Shown here one piece after another: positions 40,218-51,689 of a stretch of DNA of 64,000 nt. The notes below the pieces were generated by a model. The model was not told the DNA's origin, searched no databases, and saw only the letters and a program-made list of their open reading frames with translations. The stretch is taken from NCBI GenBank assembly GCA_037833965.1, contig AP031352.1, positions 27,716,501-27,780,500 on the forward strand, read 5' to 3'. Position numbers and translations under genes: made by a program. The DNA comes from Marchantia polymorpha subsp. ruderalis. Lineage: Eukaryota > Streptophyta > Marchantiopsida > Marchantiales > Marchantiaceae. The stretch's first letter is position 1. Every line of letters begins with the position of its first letter.

Positions 40218-40534
40218 GTCTCCAATTCGCGTCGTCACGGATAACGATGTCAATCAATCTATCTCTCTCGTCTCATTCGTTTCCGCTCAGTATCGCAAGA
40301 TCGGCACACTTGCTTCTGGCCCTGCCTTTCCCTCGATGCCCTAGGAGTTTCTCCTCCCGCGCCCAGTAGAGTTTTCGACGCGTGCGAACGTTGTCCGGTT
40401 CATTGCGCATTTCAAATTGATCTTTATGTCTTTGCCGAAGACTCAACTATTGCATTGTCCAAAAAGGGTGTGCCGAAGATCTTCGCATCTTTGGCCGAAG
40501 GCGAATTCTAACTAATCTAACTAAATCTTCTATC

Positions 40535-42160
40535 TCTGTCACTTCTTACTCATATGTCTACATTCTACACAATTATGTTTAAGTTTTTGTTAATTTTTGA
40601 AGAAAAACAAAAAACTAGGCCCCATAGTAAATTCTCAAGTAGTATATATAAAGTAGTAGGGAAAAAACTCTCAAACAAGTTTGAAAATTTCATATATAGA
40701 GACTTGTTTCATGTAAGAAAGAATGACGATTTTCAATACCTTGGAATGTCGATGTGTGTGTGAATTGGAGTAATATATTGAGTGATGGTGTGAGAGGTTG
40801 TTTGGACTATGAGTATGAGAAGTAATACTAGTCTTCTAGAACCATGATGAGCTACCACAAAGCCATCTTAGTTAAACCTGATTGAGAGTCCGCCTGGAGC
40901 TTGTAACCCAAAAGCAATAAAATATTTAACATTGACTAAGATAAGCATGGGATGCAAAAACTTATGGATTATTTCCAATTTCATGCAGATTTTATCAAAT
41001 AATAATAATAATAAGAGGTTTGTGTTATGCTTAAGTTTGAAGTCTATTGACTTAATTTTGATTTTAATTCAATTTTCAAATTAAAAAAAGTTTCACAAGA
41101 AAATTAATTTGATTGTCTTATTTTACAAACTTATGCAAAATAATATATATAATTTCAAAGATTTTGGATTAATTCATGTGAACATAATAATTTCACAATG
41201 TCTTTTTTAATCTAAGCTAAACATGTGATTCAAGTTTATTAAATATATTGAATCAAAATTGGCTTTAAAAGATACCACATGTGCTAATTGGAAAATTTGT
41301 TTAATTTTGTGTAAAATTTTGATCATCTATAATGTTTTCATAAGATTATTAATCAATTTTTTTAATCCCTTTAAAAAAAATGCCATGTTTTCTTTGACTT
41401 TATTTATTTTTTGATTAAAAAATATATTTTTATGAAAAATTATAAATAAAAAATTTGAACCCATTAAATCATACGTGTAATTGTAACAAATAAGATTTAA
41501 AATTTGACTTTGCCATAATATTTCAAAAATAAAAGTCTTTTACTATGATCAAAATATAATTTCATATCTATACAAAGCTAAAAATTTATCGAAGATATAT
41601 GTTGAGATTTGATTTGCATTTTAAAATCAGATCATGTCAATCTAATCACATATATCTAATTCAAAGTGAGACTAAATATTGCGACTAGTGCACATAGTTG
41701 ACTATTCGTAGCATATTTTGTTATAGGTGACAAAACTTTGTGGTAGTTACACCCCTTGTTGTGTGAAACCTCTAGCCACTATTGTGGATTTGAACATTTT
41801 TGCTTCGTCATCTACTAGATTGTACTTCAGCTTTTATTCCATCTATTTTGTATAAATTGTCTAGTATCAATAAATATGTGGAATTATTGCAAATTTTAAA
41901 AGCACAGCAAATCAGTTTGATGCCTTAAACAGGTCTTATCAATAGCTATTAAATGGTATGCGCTTGTCAATTTATAAGAGCATGCCGTCAATTTTTGATG
42001 CACAAAAAAGAGCATGCAAACCTCTAATGTAGTTGAATGACCGCCCAACAGTTCGTACTATTCCCACAACAGAATGAGTTGTGCCGAAGCAGCTCTTAGG
42101 TGCAATCAATCTCTAACAAATGAGTAACGTAAGATAATGTATCAAGCGCGGCTGGTAAGG
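40535..42160. other. AT-rich spacer
   Basis: Follows the 5' leader of the minus-strand repeated unit. No gene or repeat recognised; frames are short. It may include the outer part of the mariner-like element, whose terminal inverted repeats I could not find. Confidence 0.5.
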
Positions 42161-42169
42161 ATAAAAAAG

Positions 42170-43180
42170 TACGCTTGTTAAAAGGCACATTTAGTATCTT
42201 CACTGTCGAGTTTGATGTTTATTGGAAAACTGTTAGCTACATCTGGAAACAAGCATTTCAATCAACCTCTTAGGGTGCGATAGTACCTGATGTCAGTATC
42301 CGTCATAAGGACAAAAAGTCCAAAGCTCATGATATCGCGGACATACTCTATGCGGTTCCACTTAGCCGCCGTACAACACTAAGGTCAATGGCGGACATTA
42401 CAAGAATACCGCAGATGACCATGTGGATGAAAGTCAAAGATGGTGACATTTGGCGCCATTGTAACTTGATCAAGCCCTTGCTGACTGAAACAAACAAGGC
42501 CACGCGTCTTCAATTCTTTCTTTCATTGATACAAGCCTCAATCAACAAGTTCCACGATATGTACAACGTGGTGCACATTGACGGGAAATGCTTCTACATG
42601 ACCACAATAAGGAAATGATATTATCACAGCAATGATGGAGAGAGACCGATTGGCACCTGCAAGTCAAAGAGATGCATTGACAACGTCATGTTCTTGGATG
42701 CAGTCCCACATCCAAGATACGATCATCACTTTAAGCAAATGTTTTTGAGGAAGATCGAGATTTGATTCTCATCATGACTGAACTAGCCAAGCGGAATAGC
42801 AAAATTAGATTAGCAGGGATTCTAGTCACAAAGTCCATCAATGTCACAAAGGACATTAGTTACTTAGTCACATTGATAGATAAAGTTAATTCTGCAATCC
42901 GTTAGTAGTGGTCTGGTGGTGGAGATTCTCGTCCAATCTACATCCAACAAGACAATGCGAAGCCGCATATATTGCCATTAGACCCAGCCTTTCTCAAGGC
43001 AGCGACAAAGATCGAGTTTGATATCTAACTTCATTACCAGCTAGCAAATGGCCCGAACATTAAACTCTTGGATCTGGTTTTTTAATGCTATCAAGTGTAA
43101 CAACATCAAACTACATCGAAGACGATCGACGATCTCACGGCAGCCGTAGAGCACGAACAACGAAACATCCATACTAACAA
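42170..43180 (+). pseudogene. Plant mariner-like transposase, decayed
   Basis: In active elements this is a DDD/E cut-and-paste transposase. Pieces in shifting frames keep the plant mariner layout: RRTTLRSMADITRIPQMT (helix-turn-helix region), then IKPLLTETNKATRLQF, then FHDMYNVVHIDGKCFYMT with the first catalytic Asp, then NVMFLDAVPHPRYD, then IYIQQDNAKPHI with the second Asp, then LLDLVFFNAI. The third Asp, normally in the SPDLN motif before that block, appears as Asn (GPNIK). The tail SKTIDDLTAAVEHE ends at about 43158. Stops and frameshifts throughout; the only sizeable open piece is 42388-42618. Terminal inverted repeats not found. Confidence 0.85.
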
Positions 43181-43247
43181 TAAGACTTTGAATGAATGTT
43201 GAGCTTGCTTTCTACGGCTGCTGTGAGATCGTCGATCGTCTTCGATG
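43114..43247. repeat. 37-bp inverted repeat made from transposase tail sequence
   Basis: Arms 43114-43150 and 43211-43247 are inverted copies with one mismatch, around a 60-bp loop. The left arm is coding sequence for the mariner transposase tail (SKTIDDLTAAVE). The loop holds a piece of Copia sequence (AACATCCATACTAACAATAA) that recurs near 43298 and 43810. Confidence 0.93.
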
Positions 43248-45120
43248 CTAGTGGAACCTACAGCCAGTAAACCTTCACATCATTAGCAAATTGAACATCC
43301 ATACTAACAATAAGCCGAAAGCAAGCTCAACTAGCTTCAAAGTCTTATTGTCAATTAGTGTATATATCTCTAGTTTCATAGCTGCATTTCACTTAAGATT
43401 ATTGATCGTAGTTTAAGCTTCCATGTAGGAAGAGGATTCACTTGCTTCCAAGATCAACGCAATAATATCTCAATTATCTGTATCAATGTTACAATCTTCA
43501 AGAATGGATGAGTTGGTCCGTATATCATGCCTTTCAGGACTCATACTAGCACGATTTAATGATCTCATAGTAGATGTTTCATGTTGATCTCTATCGTTTG
43601 ATGCATATACAAGAAGCTCACAAAGAAAAACTTGCAACTCTAGTTCTTGTTACTCAAGAACTTGCTCCATCTCTATCATTCTAATGGTAGATCATAAGTC
43701 ACAACATGATCAAACTCTCCCACAATAACATCAATGAGTGAAAATTTTTCCTTGTTAGTACAAGAAGCTTGAGCACTCTCCTTCTCTTTTCATAATATTA
43801 ACTCATTTAAAGAAACATCCATACTAACAATAACCTTACAAGCTAGTGGAACCTACAGCTAGTAAACCTTCACACCATTAGCAAATTGAAGAAAACAATA
43901 ATTTTTGGATGTAGGATCTAGCTTTGTTTTCTATGTGTGAGAGAATAAGAAATACAATCAATTTTTTAAATAACTATAATTAATCATCCATTCGTGCATC
44001 AATTCAAACACTATCAAAAAATTAATCACTTTAGAATAATAAATGTTTATCGAATACATTGCAATGTTAATAGCTTTGGCTCAATATTCACATGTTAATT
44101 AAAAGTCTCAAAATACTCATTACTTTTCTCAACATTGTTTTGTTGAGATTCTTTAATTTGCGTTGTGTTTCAAAGTATAAACTAAGATGAGATGGCAAGC
44201 AATACTCTACTCTTTGTAGTAACTTTTAAATTACTCAAAATTATGCTTTCATTATGTGTGTGCAGAAGTCTCACCTTGTGGCCAATCTGATTTTCAATTT
44301 GGATCCTCAACTTTTGAAAGTTGGAAACATCTCAGATTTGTGAGTAAGGAAATACATATGCACATACATGAAATATTCATCTATAAATGATACATGATAT
44401 AACTTTCAAGAGATTGAGACAACAAGATAATGTTTCTACACATCACTATGTTTATACTCAAATATCTCCTTGGAGTTATGTGTTCCAAGGAGATATTTGA
44501 GACCCTAAAGCTTGTCTTTGTTGTTCGCCCATGATACAATATTTGCATAATGCCAAGTCAACTTTACCCAAAGTAGATAACACCCTTTTCTCATAAAACA
44601 TGCATTAATTACTCTTATGACCTAGCCTAGAATGCCATGCATGAAACATCTCAACTTAAGATCTGATAAAATAAACATTTTTACAGATAATGATGACCTT
44701 CAACAAGTACATAATATTTTTCTTATGATCTTGAAGTATAATCTTATCACCTGATTTAATATCTAACATGACTTTTAAAGAGCTTCACTCTAGGCTGTAT
44801 GAGTCTAACACTCAAAGTGAGATCAAGATGTTTACATGAAAGATATAAACATAACATGGAATTGTGTACGCTTGTAACTATCAAACATACAAATCTTCAC
44901 AGATTCAACATCGTCAATACTACAAGGTTGATCATTACTCATAAGAACTCAGTCGTCCAATCTTGAGAAAGTCAAGAGAACTCTATAATCTAACAAATAT
45001 AATAAGAACATCCATTGTCCAAAATCTGTACCTCATTAACAAACTTTGATTAATTGTATTTCTAGCATCATAAGCCATACTCAAACAGGCCGTTCTCCAT
45101 GAGATTAAAATGTTTTGTGA
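43248..45120 (-). mobile_element. Degenerate Copia fragment, related to 8018-14326
   Basis: Aligns in order and in the same strand with about 9960-11860 of the complete Copia element. Matches include the segment before the reverse transcriptase (CTTCAAAGTCTTATTGTC), the integrase C-terminus (ACCTTACAAGCTAGTGG, TAAACCTTCACACCATTAGC) and the protease region near 44900-45080. Heavily mutated, with no open frames. No LTRs remain. Its right edge abuts the truncated Gypsy element. Confidence 0.8.
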
Positions 45121-45204
45121 TGTTCGTCACTAAAGTGCAACCGCACCTTTGACCTTCACCCAACTGTCTCTCTTGATGTTGAAAATGTTGATGTTGACTG
45201 TCTC

Positions 45205-45399
45205 TCATTGAATCAAATACTCTACTTTGGGATATTTATGACCTCGAATACGTTTCTTGAGTATCTTTTCTACCTCAAACTCCTCATGATCTGCTATCAA
45301 GGTTGGAAGAGGAGGTGGTGCTGGTTGGTTGGTGAATTGTTTTGATCGTGGTACATGTTTTTGCAATCGTGACACATGAAATACTGGATGTATTTTCAT
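45205..45399 (-). pseudogene. Gypsy chromodomain, truncated
   Basis: After the HPVFHVSRLQKHVP linker that ends Gypsy integrases, the chromodomain begins EFEVEKILKKRIRG and runs to VEYLIQ, where a TGA replaces the expected Trp codon of the WKGY motif. Chromodomains of this kind steer insertion to particular chromatin. The rest of the domain is not recognisable downstream. Confidence 0.8.
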
Positions 45400-45531
45400 A
45401 TGTTACGGAAGTTCCAACTTGTATGACACTTCACCAACACGCTTCAAAACCAAAAATGGACCAATGAACCTAGGGTTTAACTTTGGTGTTCCTACAAGAG
45501 ACAAATTCGTTGTAGATAACCAAACATGATC

Positions 45532-46480
45532 TCAAACCTCAAAAATCACTTCTCTACGATGAGCATCGGCATGCTGCTTTTGCCGATTTTGAGCTATCAC
45601 CAACTTCTCCTTGGCCTGATGTAGTCCTCGGTGAATATGCTCCACGAATTCGTTGACTGCTGCAACTTTGGTCGAAAACTCCTCTCCTTTGGGAAGTCTC
45701 ATCAAACTTGAAGGAGTTATAGGATGAGCTCCATACATAAGAAAAAATGGAGACACTTTTATGGATGCATTAACAGAATTGTTATATGCAAATTCCACAA
45801 GTGGCAAAAGGTTGTCCCACTCTTCTTGCTCTTCTAATGTGAATGCCCGTAGCATATCCTTTATGGTTCTATTTGCCCTCTCAGTTTGTCCATCAGTTTG
45901 AGGGTGATAAGCCGTTGACATTGCTAGTTTTTTTTGAAAAACCAAACAAAGTTTTCCAAAATAAACTAGTGAAGTGAGTACCTCTATCCGTGATTAACAC
46001 TTTGCTTAAGCCATGATTCACAAAAACTGCATTTAGATATAATTGAGCTAGTTGTGGAGCTGTTACTGTTTTTGTGGTTGGCCTGATGTGAATCATCTTG
46101 CTCAACTTGTCCACAAAAACCACCACTGAATCATGTCCTAACGAAGTCCTTGGTAACTCACATACAAGATCCATGGTGACATGTTCCCACCGCTGTTAAG
46201 GAATAGGAAGAGGCTGTAATAAACCCGCTGGTTTTTGATTACTTGCCTTGTTTTGTTGACAAGCAACACAACTTTGAACATAAGACTCCACATCCTTACG
46301 TATTTTGGGCCAATACTACACTCGTTGTATACTCTCCACGGTTTTCTCAACTCCCACATGACCTGCAATGGCTGTATCATGACTTTCTGCCAAAATCATT
46401 GTGCGAAAATCGTGATCTTGTGGAATCCATATACGTTGATTGTAAAACGCCAAATCTCGAGATTTCTCTGCCTTTCCAGT
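45532..46480 (-). pseudogene. Gypsy integrase, broken in three places
   Basis: The H2C2 zinc domain spans IAGHVGVEKTVESIQRV (to 46316) and, after a stop, SCVACQQNKASNQKPAG. The core begins after another stop with VTMDLVCELP, holding the first Asp, then VLITDRGTHF with the second Asp, then after a frameshift near 45930 YHPQTDGQTERANRTIKDM with the Glu. Catalytic residues are all present, unlike the Copia copy; only stops and frameshifts disable it. Integrase inserts element cDNA into the genome. Confidence 0.92.
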
Positions 46481-46519
46481 TTGTAGTGCCTGAGTAATCT
46501 CTTCATCCTCCTTTGTGGC

Positions 46520-47065
46520 TTGTGACATCTTGTTCCACCAATCCGCCTGAATTTTCACTTCTGCAACATGATTCAAACAAGGCATGCGTGTGAGAGCATC
46601 TGCAAGTTGCTTCTTTCCCTCCACGTACACAATCTTCATGTTGAAGCGTTGACGCCACTCTGCACATCGAATTTGTCGTTTGGACAGATCATTTTGAGTT
46701 TCCAAATAAACCAAGGGTTTATGATCAGTCTCCACCACAAACTCCTTATCACCCAAATAATGCTTCCAATGTTTGGTTAGCAACACGATGGCTAACTCCT
46801 CCCGTTCTGTCGTGTGATAATTTTGTTCCGCCGCCACCAACTTTCGAGAATAGAAAGCAACTGGATGTCATCCATCCTCCCATTCTTGTTGAAATATGAC
46901 ACCTAGTGTTGTACCTGATGCATCAGTGGCCAACTTGATAGAACGGTTAGGATCATACCACTTGAGAATAGGTGCGTGTAACAAAGCATCTTTCAATGCT
47001 TGGAAAGCTAACTCTTGAGCTGTTCCCCATCTCCACTTTTGACCTTTCCTTAACATGGAAGTCAA
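46520..47065 (-). pseudogene. Gypsy RNase H
   Basis: KLATDASGTTLGVIFQQ (47065 side) carries the first catalytic Asp. A TGA near 46868 interrupts it, then NYHTTEREELAIVLLTKHW with the Glu, FVVETDHKPLVYL with the second Asp, and KQLADALTR near the end. This is the typical plant Gypsy RNase H that degrades the RNA strand during reverse transcription. One internal stop. Confidence 0.9.
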
Positions 47066-47077
47066 GGCCTGAGCTAG

Positions 47078-47998
47078 TCAAGCAAAACCTTTCACAAATC
47101 TACGATAGAATCCAGTGAGCCCTAGAAAACTCTTCAATTGAGTTTGATCCTCAGGTGCTATCCATTTCTGAATGGCATCTATCTTCTCACTCATCACTTG
47201 GATTCCTGTAGCTGTAACTCTATGACCCAAGTAATCTACTTCTGACTTGCCAAATTCACATTTTGAAGCTTTGACATACAATTGATTGTCTCTTAAAACT
47301 TGAAGTACCTCTCGTAAATGACTTCTATGCTCACTCAAAGTTTTGCTATACACCAATATATCATCAAGAAAAACAATGACAGATTTATCTAGATAAGGGC
47401 GAAAGATATCGTTCATCAATCCCATGAATGTAGCTGGTGCATTAGTGAGACCAAAAGGCATCACCAGATACTCAAAGTGTCCATACCTAGTACGAAAAGC
47501 TGTCTTGTGAACATCTTCATCTGCAATTTGAATTTGATTGTAGCCGCTTCTCAAATCTAGCTTGGTGAAGTACTTCGCTCCTTGAAGTTGATCAAACAAA
47601 TCATCCATACGAGGTAATGGATATTTGTTTTTCACCGTTTGCTGATTCAACCCGCGATAATCGATACATAGTCTCATGGATCCATCCTTCTTCTTCACAA
47701 AGAGTACTGGAGCTCCATAAGGTGAAACACTTGGTTGAATGAATCCCTTGCTCAACATCTCCTCCACTTGAGCTTTGCATTCTTCCAATTAGTTTGGAGC
47801 CAAACGATATGGAGCTTTGCAAGTTGGTGTACTTCCAGGTATCACCTCAATCTTGTGATCTACTTGCCTCTTTGGTGGTAATCCTGCAGGTAGATCACTT
47901 GGAAAAACATCTTTATACTCCATAAAAATGTCGTTCAAGGACTCCGGGATGTAAGGTTTGTCGTGGACCCAATATCTCTTATAAGTCCAAGGAAACAT
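47078..47998 (-). pseudogene. Gypsy reverse transcriptase, nearly intact
   Basis: The N-terminal part 47998-47789 (KDVFPSDLPAGLPPKRQVDHKIEV) is separated by a TAG at 47789 from a 236-codon open core. The core shows [33 protein letters not shown] (first Asp), [12 protein letters not shown] and [10 protein letters not shown] with both catalytic Asp residues intact, then [13 protein letters not shown] and the RNase H connection [12 protein letters not shown]. By family knowledge the core could be active if expressed, but the stop upstream and damage downstream prevent a full polyprotein. Confidence 0.94.
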
Positions 47999-48132
47999 AC
48001 ATCATCTCTAGAAATGGATGCTATACCCATCACAAAGAGGGGTAAATTCCTATTCTGAGATCTAATTCTATCTCCATAGATCTTCCATCCACTACTTGTA
48101 ATCACTTTTCTTCTCCAATCTACCTTCGGATT

Positions 48133-48519
48133 TTATTGTTCCATCCATGGCATTCCAAGGATGACATCATATTGAGCTAAACGAATTTCTCTCCATTCAA
48201 TGCTCTCCTTGTATCTACCTATGGATAATTCTACACTCCGTGGTAGTGTTTCTATCACTTCAGTTTGCCCGTTTGGCAATTCAACTTCTTCACTCACGTC
48301 CTTCATCAACATCAAACCTAACTTCATAGCAACACTCCTTGATAGAAAATTCTCAGTTGCTCCAGGATCAATTAAAACTCTTACCTTGTGTTCTTCCATG
48401 AAACCATCTGTGACAATGAGTTGAGCTTGCTTCTTACTCCTTCCATGAGCTCCCAACCATTGCCTTCTTCCAACCTCGCCTTTTCTTCGCTTTGTAGAAC
48501 CAGTAAGGCCGCAAGGCAA
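48133..48519 (-). pseudogene. Gypsy aspartic protease with altered active site
   Basis: 128-codon piece. The retropepsin-like fold is recognisable from VRVLIDPGATENFLS through YDVILGMPWMEQ. The active-site triplet is normally DSG or DTG and here reads DPG near 48370, so activity is doubtful. It normally releases mature proteins from the polyprotein. Confidence 0.85.
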
Positions 48520-48639
48520 GATTACTGGTGATTTTCGTTTCCCAAAACTGCTTCCTCCACCTCTTCATACTCTATCCCCTCCATATTGTTGAACGGTCGT
48601 CGCTGCATGGGCCGTCCTCCTTGTTGTGTCGGCCGAACT

Positions 48640-49648
48640 CGACAAAACTTGGCTATGTGACCCATTCGTCCACATGCATAGCATTGGCGATTGTCACGAA
48701 CTCCAAATCCTCATCGAATCATTCCATTATTTGCATAACCTTCTTGCAAATTTGGAACTCCTGGTCGCCTAATCTCACCTCCAAATCTTGGTGGTGGTAC
48801 TCTTGTTGATGCAAAACCTTCTCTACGTCGAAGGTTTTCCAACTCCATCGGTGTTGGACCAGATGGATCTCTAAAATTGCTCACTGGTTCACCGTGTGTG
48901 ACACCAAAAGCACCCGAAAAGCACCCGTGCTTACCATCACCTCCTTTCAAATTTGATCTTTCAAGCCTCGTTTGAACACGTCCAAGGCTTCAGCTCCACT
49001 CATATCCATGATATATACTTGAAGATCACGAAATTCTTCAATGTACTCATGAATATCTCCTTTCTGCTTCAGATCCCACAACTTCATTCTTGCAGTTTGA
49101 AGAGAATTCACCGCTTGAAAATTTTGCAGAAGTCCTTCCTGCATTCCACTCCACGAAATGGTAGCACCTCGTTCTGAAAGCATTCTCTCCCATGTTGTGT
49201 ACCATGTGAGAGCCTTATCCGTAAGATAAGATCTCATGAACATTCCTGCAATATAATCAGAAACATGAAAATGGGATAAATGAATATTCATCCTCATAAT
49301 CCATACCTCTAACACTCCCATTGCTCTACTCCCTTTGTAAGCTTCCACCTTACAGGATTTTCCCATTCGAAGCAAAAGATTTGCTTGATCTTGAATCTTT
49401 TGAAGACGTCTCCTATTTGCCTCTGCTGCATCAATAGGAGTTGGTTCTGGCTGAACTTGGGAAGCTTGAACTTGAGGTTCAACTTCCATCTCTCCAACTC
49501 TCTCTCTATCTACTTTCTCACTCTCTAATGCGAAGATTTTATCTTCCATGGCTTGCTGCTTGGTATGCCCATCTACTATCGCTTTTCTCAACTCCATCTC
49601 CGCCATGATTGCATTGAGAACCTCTTCCATATCAATTGATGTTCCCAT
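48640..49648 (-). pseudogene. Gypsy gag with intact zinc knuckle
   Basis: The ATG at 49648 opens a 233-codon gag with a Glu/Arg-rich N-terminus, then the Retrotrans_gag domain (DKALTWYTTWERML, SWSGMQEGLLQNFQ, GDIHEYIEEFRDL). A stop near 48947 and a TGA near 48711 break it before the zinc knuckle CYACGRMGHIAKFC at about 48648-48692, which keeps the full CX2CX4HX4C pattern. Gag binds and packages element RNA. Confidence 0.92.
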
Positions 49649-50245
49649 GCTTTCTCACACTTCATCTAATACAAAGTGAGTATAATCACTATGTGACCTC
49701 TCAACAAAGGAGTCACAAAAGGTGCAGATGACTCTATCACAGCTCTATAGTACTACTCTCCATAATTCCTCACAAGAAAATCTCTCCATATCCTCTTCTG
49801 TCTATATACTGTTCTAATCTCTACATAAGTGTTGAATCAAACCGGGACAGGTGGTTCGCGATTCAAATCCATGAAACAATGAATATAGAATGTATATAGT
49901 ACAATCCCAAGTCTCTCCATAAGTAACTATTGGAAGAATCAGTGGCACTCTTGACTCCATCACTCTAGTCATAAAATCTGCACCCCAACAAGCCACAAGG
50001 TACATCAAAAAATGATGTTTCTCCATGCAACAAAGGTGAATATTGAATAGGTTAGGAATTGGCCAGTGCGGTACAGGATTCCTGTCAATCCCGTCCATAT
50101 CTGCAAAAACACAATTTCTCCCTTCCACCTCTCTCTACATGCAGATGAATGACCTTTGCCAGCCTCTATACACTCTCAAGACTACACTCCATCATCACTC
50201 ACTTGTTATTCCATGAGGGGTAATCCACACTCAAGGAAAGAGCAA

Positions 50246-50261
50246 GGTCGCTCTGATACCA
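50246..50261 (-). other. Gypsy primer binding site (initiator tRNA-Met)
   Basis: On the minus strand TGGTATCAGAGCGACC lies one base inside the 5' LTR, complementary to the 3' end of initiator tRNA-Met, the usual primer of plant chromoviruses. Confidence 0.93.
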
Positions 50262-50262
50262 T

Positions 50263-50682
50263 TGTAACACTAGGGTTTAGAGAGAAGTTCACTCGAAGAT
50301 AGAAACGTAAACTCTGAAGATGAGAGATACCAACAATGGTTCTCCTCTCCCTTATATAGCTCTCACCAACAAGTACAAGATGATAAGATCTAATCCCCAC
50401 CATCGATCCCACTCCTAGTGGATGGATGACGTGGCGGATAACCCTAACAAGCACACGGATCGCTGACGTGGCGCACACAACTAACACACTAACTAACACA
50501 CTCAATCCTTACCTACAAGCACACGGATTGCTGACGTGGCACTGTCAACTAACACATCCACTCTGTACCTACCAAGTGCGCGGATCGCTGACGTGGCAAC
50601 TATGACTAGTGCACACTAAAGTATCTACATCAATATTTAGAGTAACCTCTACTTTAGTTCTAACTAACTAAAGGTGGTTACA
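50263..50682 (-). repeat. Gypsy 5' LTR
   Basis: 420 bp with TGTAAC/GTTACA ends. On the minus strand a TATATAAG string at about 50350-50358 is a good TATA box. Four copies of TGACGTGGC (plus strand: 50427-50435, 50464-50472, 50532-50540, 50589-50597) lie upstream of it and match bZIP G-box/ABRE-like sites. The identical arrangement occurs in the solo LTR at 38134-38555. Confidence 0.95.
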
Positions 50683-50984
50683 GATAGTCTTCGTATTTCA
50701 ATGAAGAAGAATCTTTTATAATTATCATGTCCTTATATGAAGTGACTAATTAGTACTAGAATAAGGGTTAACTCTAGCTGAGTTGGTTTTAGGTTGATGC
50801 TCACTTTTACTTGTTAGAAAGTATAAGATACCGATGATTTGAACAACATTTTGTTCTCAAAGTTGAGACTTTAACGTGGTTTAGACCTATCACAAACCCT
50901 TGATTTATTTGGAAACTCAAGAGAATATCTCTAAACGACAATGTGATGGGTAGAGTGACGTCAACACTTCAACATTTAGATTGT
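50683..50984. other. Unassigned spacer between two Gypsy pieces
   Basis: About 300 bp of AT-rich sequence with no frame. A TTTAACGTGGTTT string near 50870 recalls LTR sequence of Copia elements but no repeat partner was found. Confidence 0.4.
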
Positions 50985-51610
50985 GTACGTGAATGTCAAG
51001 AAGCAACTTGTGGATGCTCTTAAACACATGTATCGTTTGAATCATGTTGCAGAAGTGAAGATTCAAGCTGATTGGTGGAGCAAGATGACACATGCCACAA
51101 AGGAGGATGAAGATATCATGAGGGTATTACCATCTAGAACGGTAGAGAAAGCTAGAGGTTGGGCGTTTTACAAACAACGTATATGGATTCCGCAAGATCA
51201 AAAATTACGCACAATGATTTTATCAAAAAATCATGATACAATCATTGCAGGTTATGTGGGAGTGGGAGTGGTTATGTGTGAAAGCATCCAACAAGTTTAC
51301 TTTTGGCTCAAACTACGCAAGGATGTGCAGGCTTACATTTGAAGTTGTGTTGCTTGTCAACAAAACAAGGCAAGTAATATAAAACCAACTGGTTTATTAT
51401 AGCTTTTTCCTATTTTTTCAAACACCGAAGTAAACATGTCATCATAGATCTTGTATGTCAGTTACAAAAAACTTTGTTAGGAAATGTGTTCAATTTTGTT
51501 TTTGTTTTTGTGGACACATTGAGCAAGAGGATTCACATAAAACAACCCAAAACAATAGTGACGACTTCACAACTTTCTCAATTGTACTGTGGTGCCTAGT
51601 TTTTTTGTTT
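50985..51610 (+). mobile_element. Degenerate Gypsy fragment (RNase H end to integrase), left part
   Basis: Plus-strand relative of 46050-46620: KQLVDALKHMYRLNHVAEVKIQADWW, then WAFYKQRIWIPQD, then the zinc-domain cysteines in SCVACQQNKASN. It is open for 119 codons at 50983-51342, then stops accumulate. It ends near TVTTSQLSQLY. The homologous sequence resumes at about 54866, with about 190 bp missing and the repeated coiled-coil unit in between. Confidence 0.85.
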
Positions 51611-51689
51611 TTCTTTAAAAATCAACAAAACTAAAAGATATTTGTTTAGAAAGTAGTTGTTAGAGTTAGAAGTAGCAGCTCATGAAGAG

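Larger units (their letters stand above)
45140..50682 (-). mobile_element. Chromodomain Gypsy retrotransposon, 3'-truncated
   Basis: Minus-strand element with an intact 5' LTR (50263-50682), an initiator tRNA-Met binding site, then gag with zinc knuckle, protease, reverse transcriptase, RNase H, integrase and the start of a chromodomain. That order, with a C-terminal chromodomain, is the chromovirus arrangement. Only a few stops break it, fewer than in the Copia element, so it is younger. No 3' LTR follows; Copia remnant sequence begins at about 45120 instead. The solo LTR at 38134 is not its partner because it has its own target duplication. Confidence 0.93.

Noticed and set aside
38134..50682. 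Single 12.5-kb Gypsy element bounded by the two matching LTRs
   Set aside because: The left LTR has its own perfect ACAGC target duplication and lies within the coiled-coil pseudogene, so it is an independent solo LTR.
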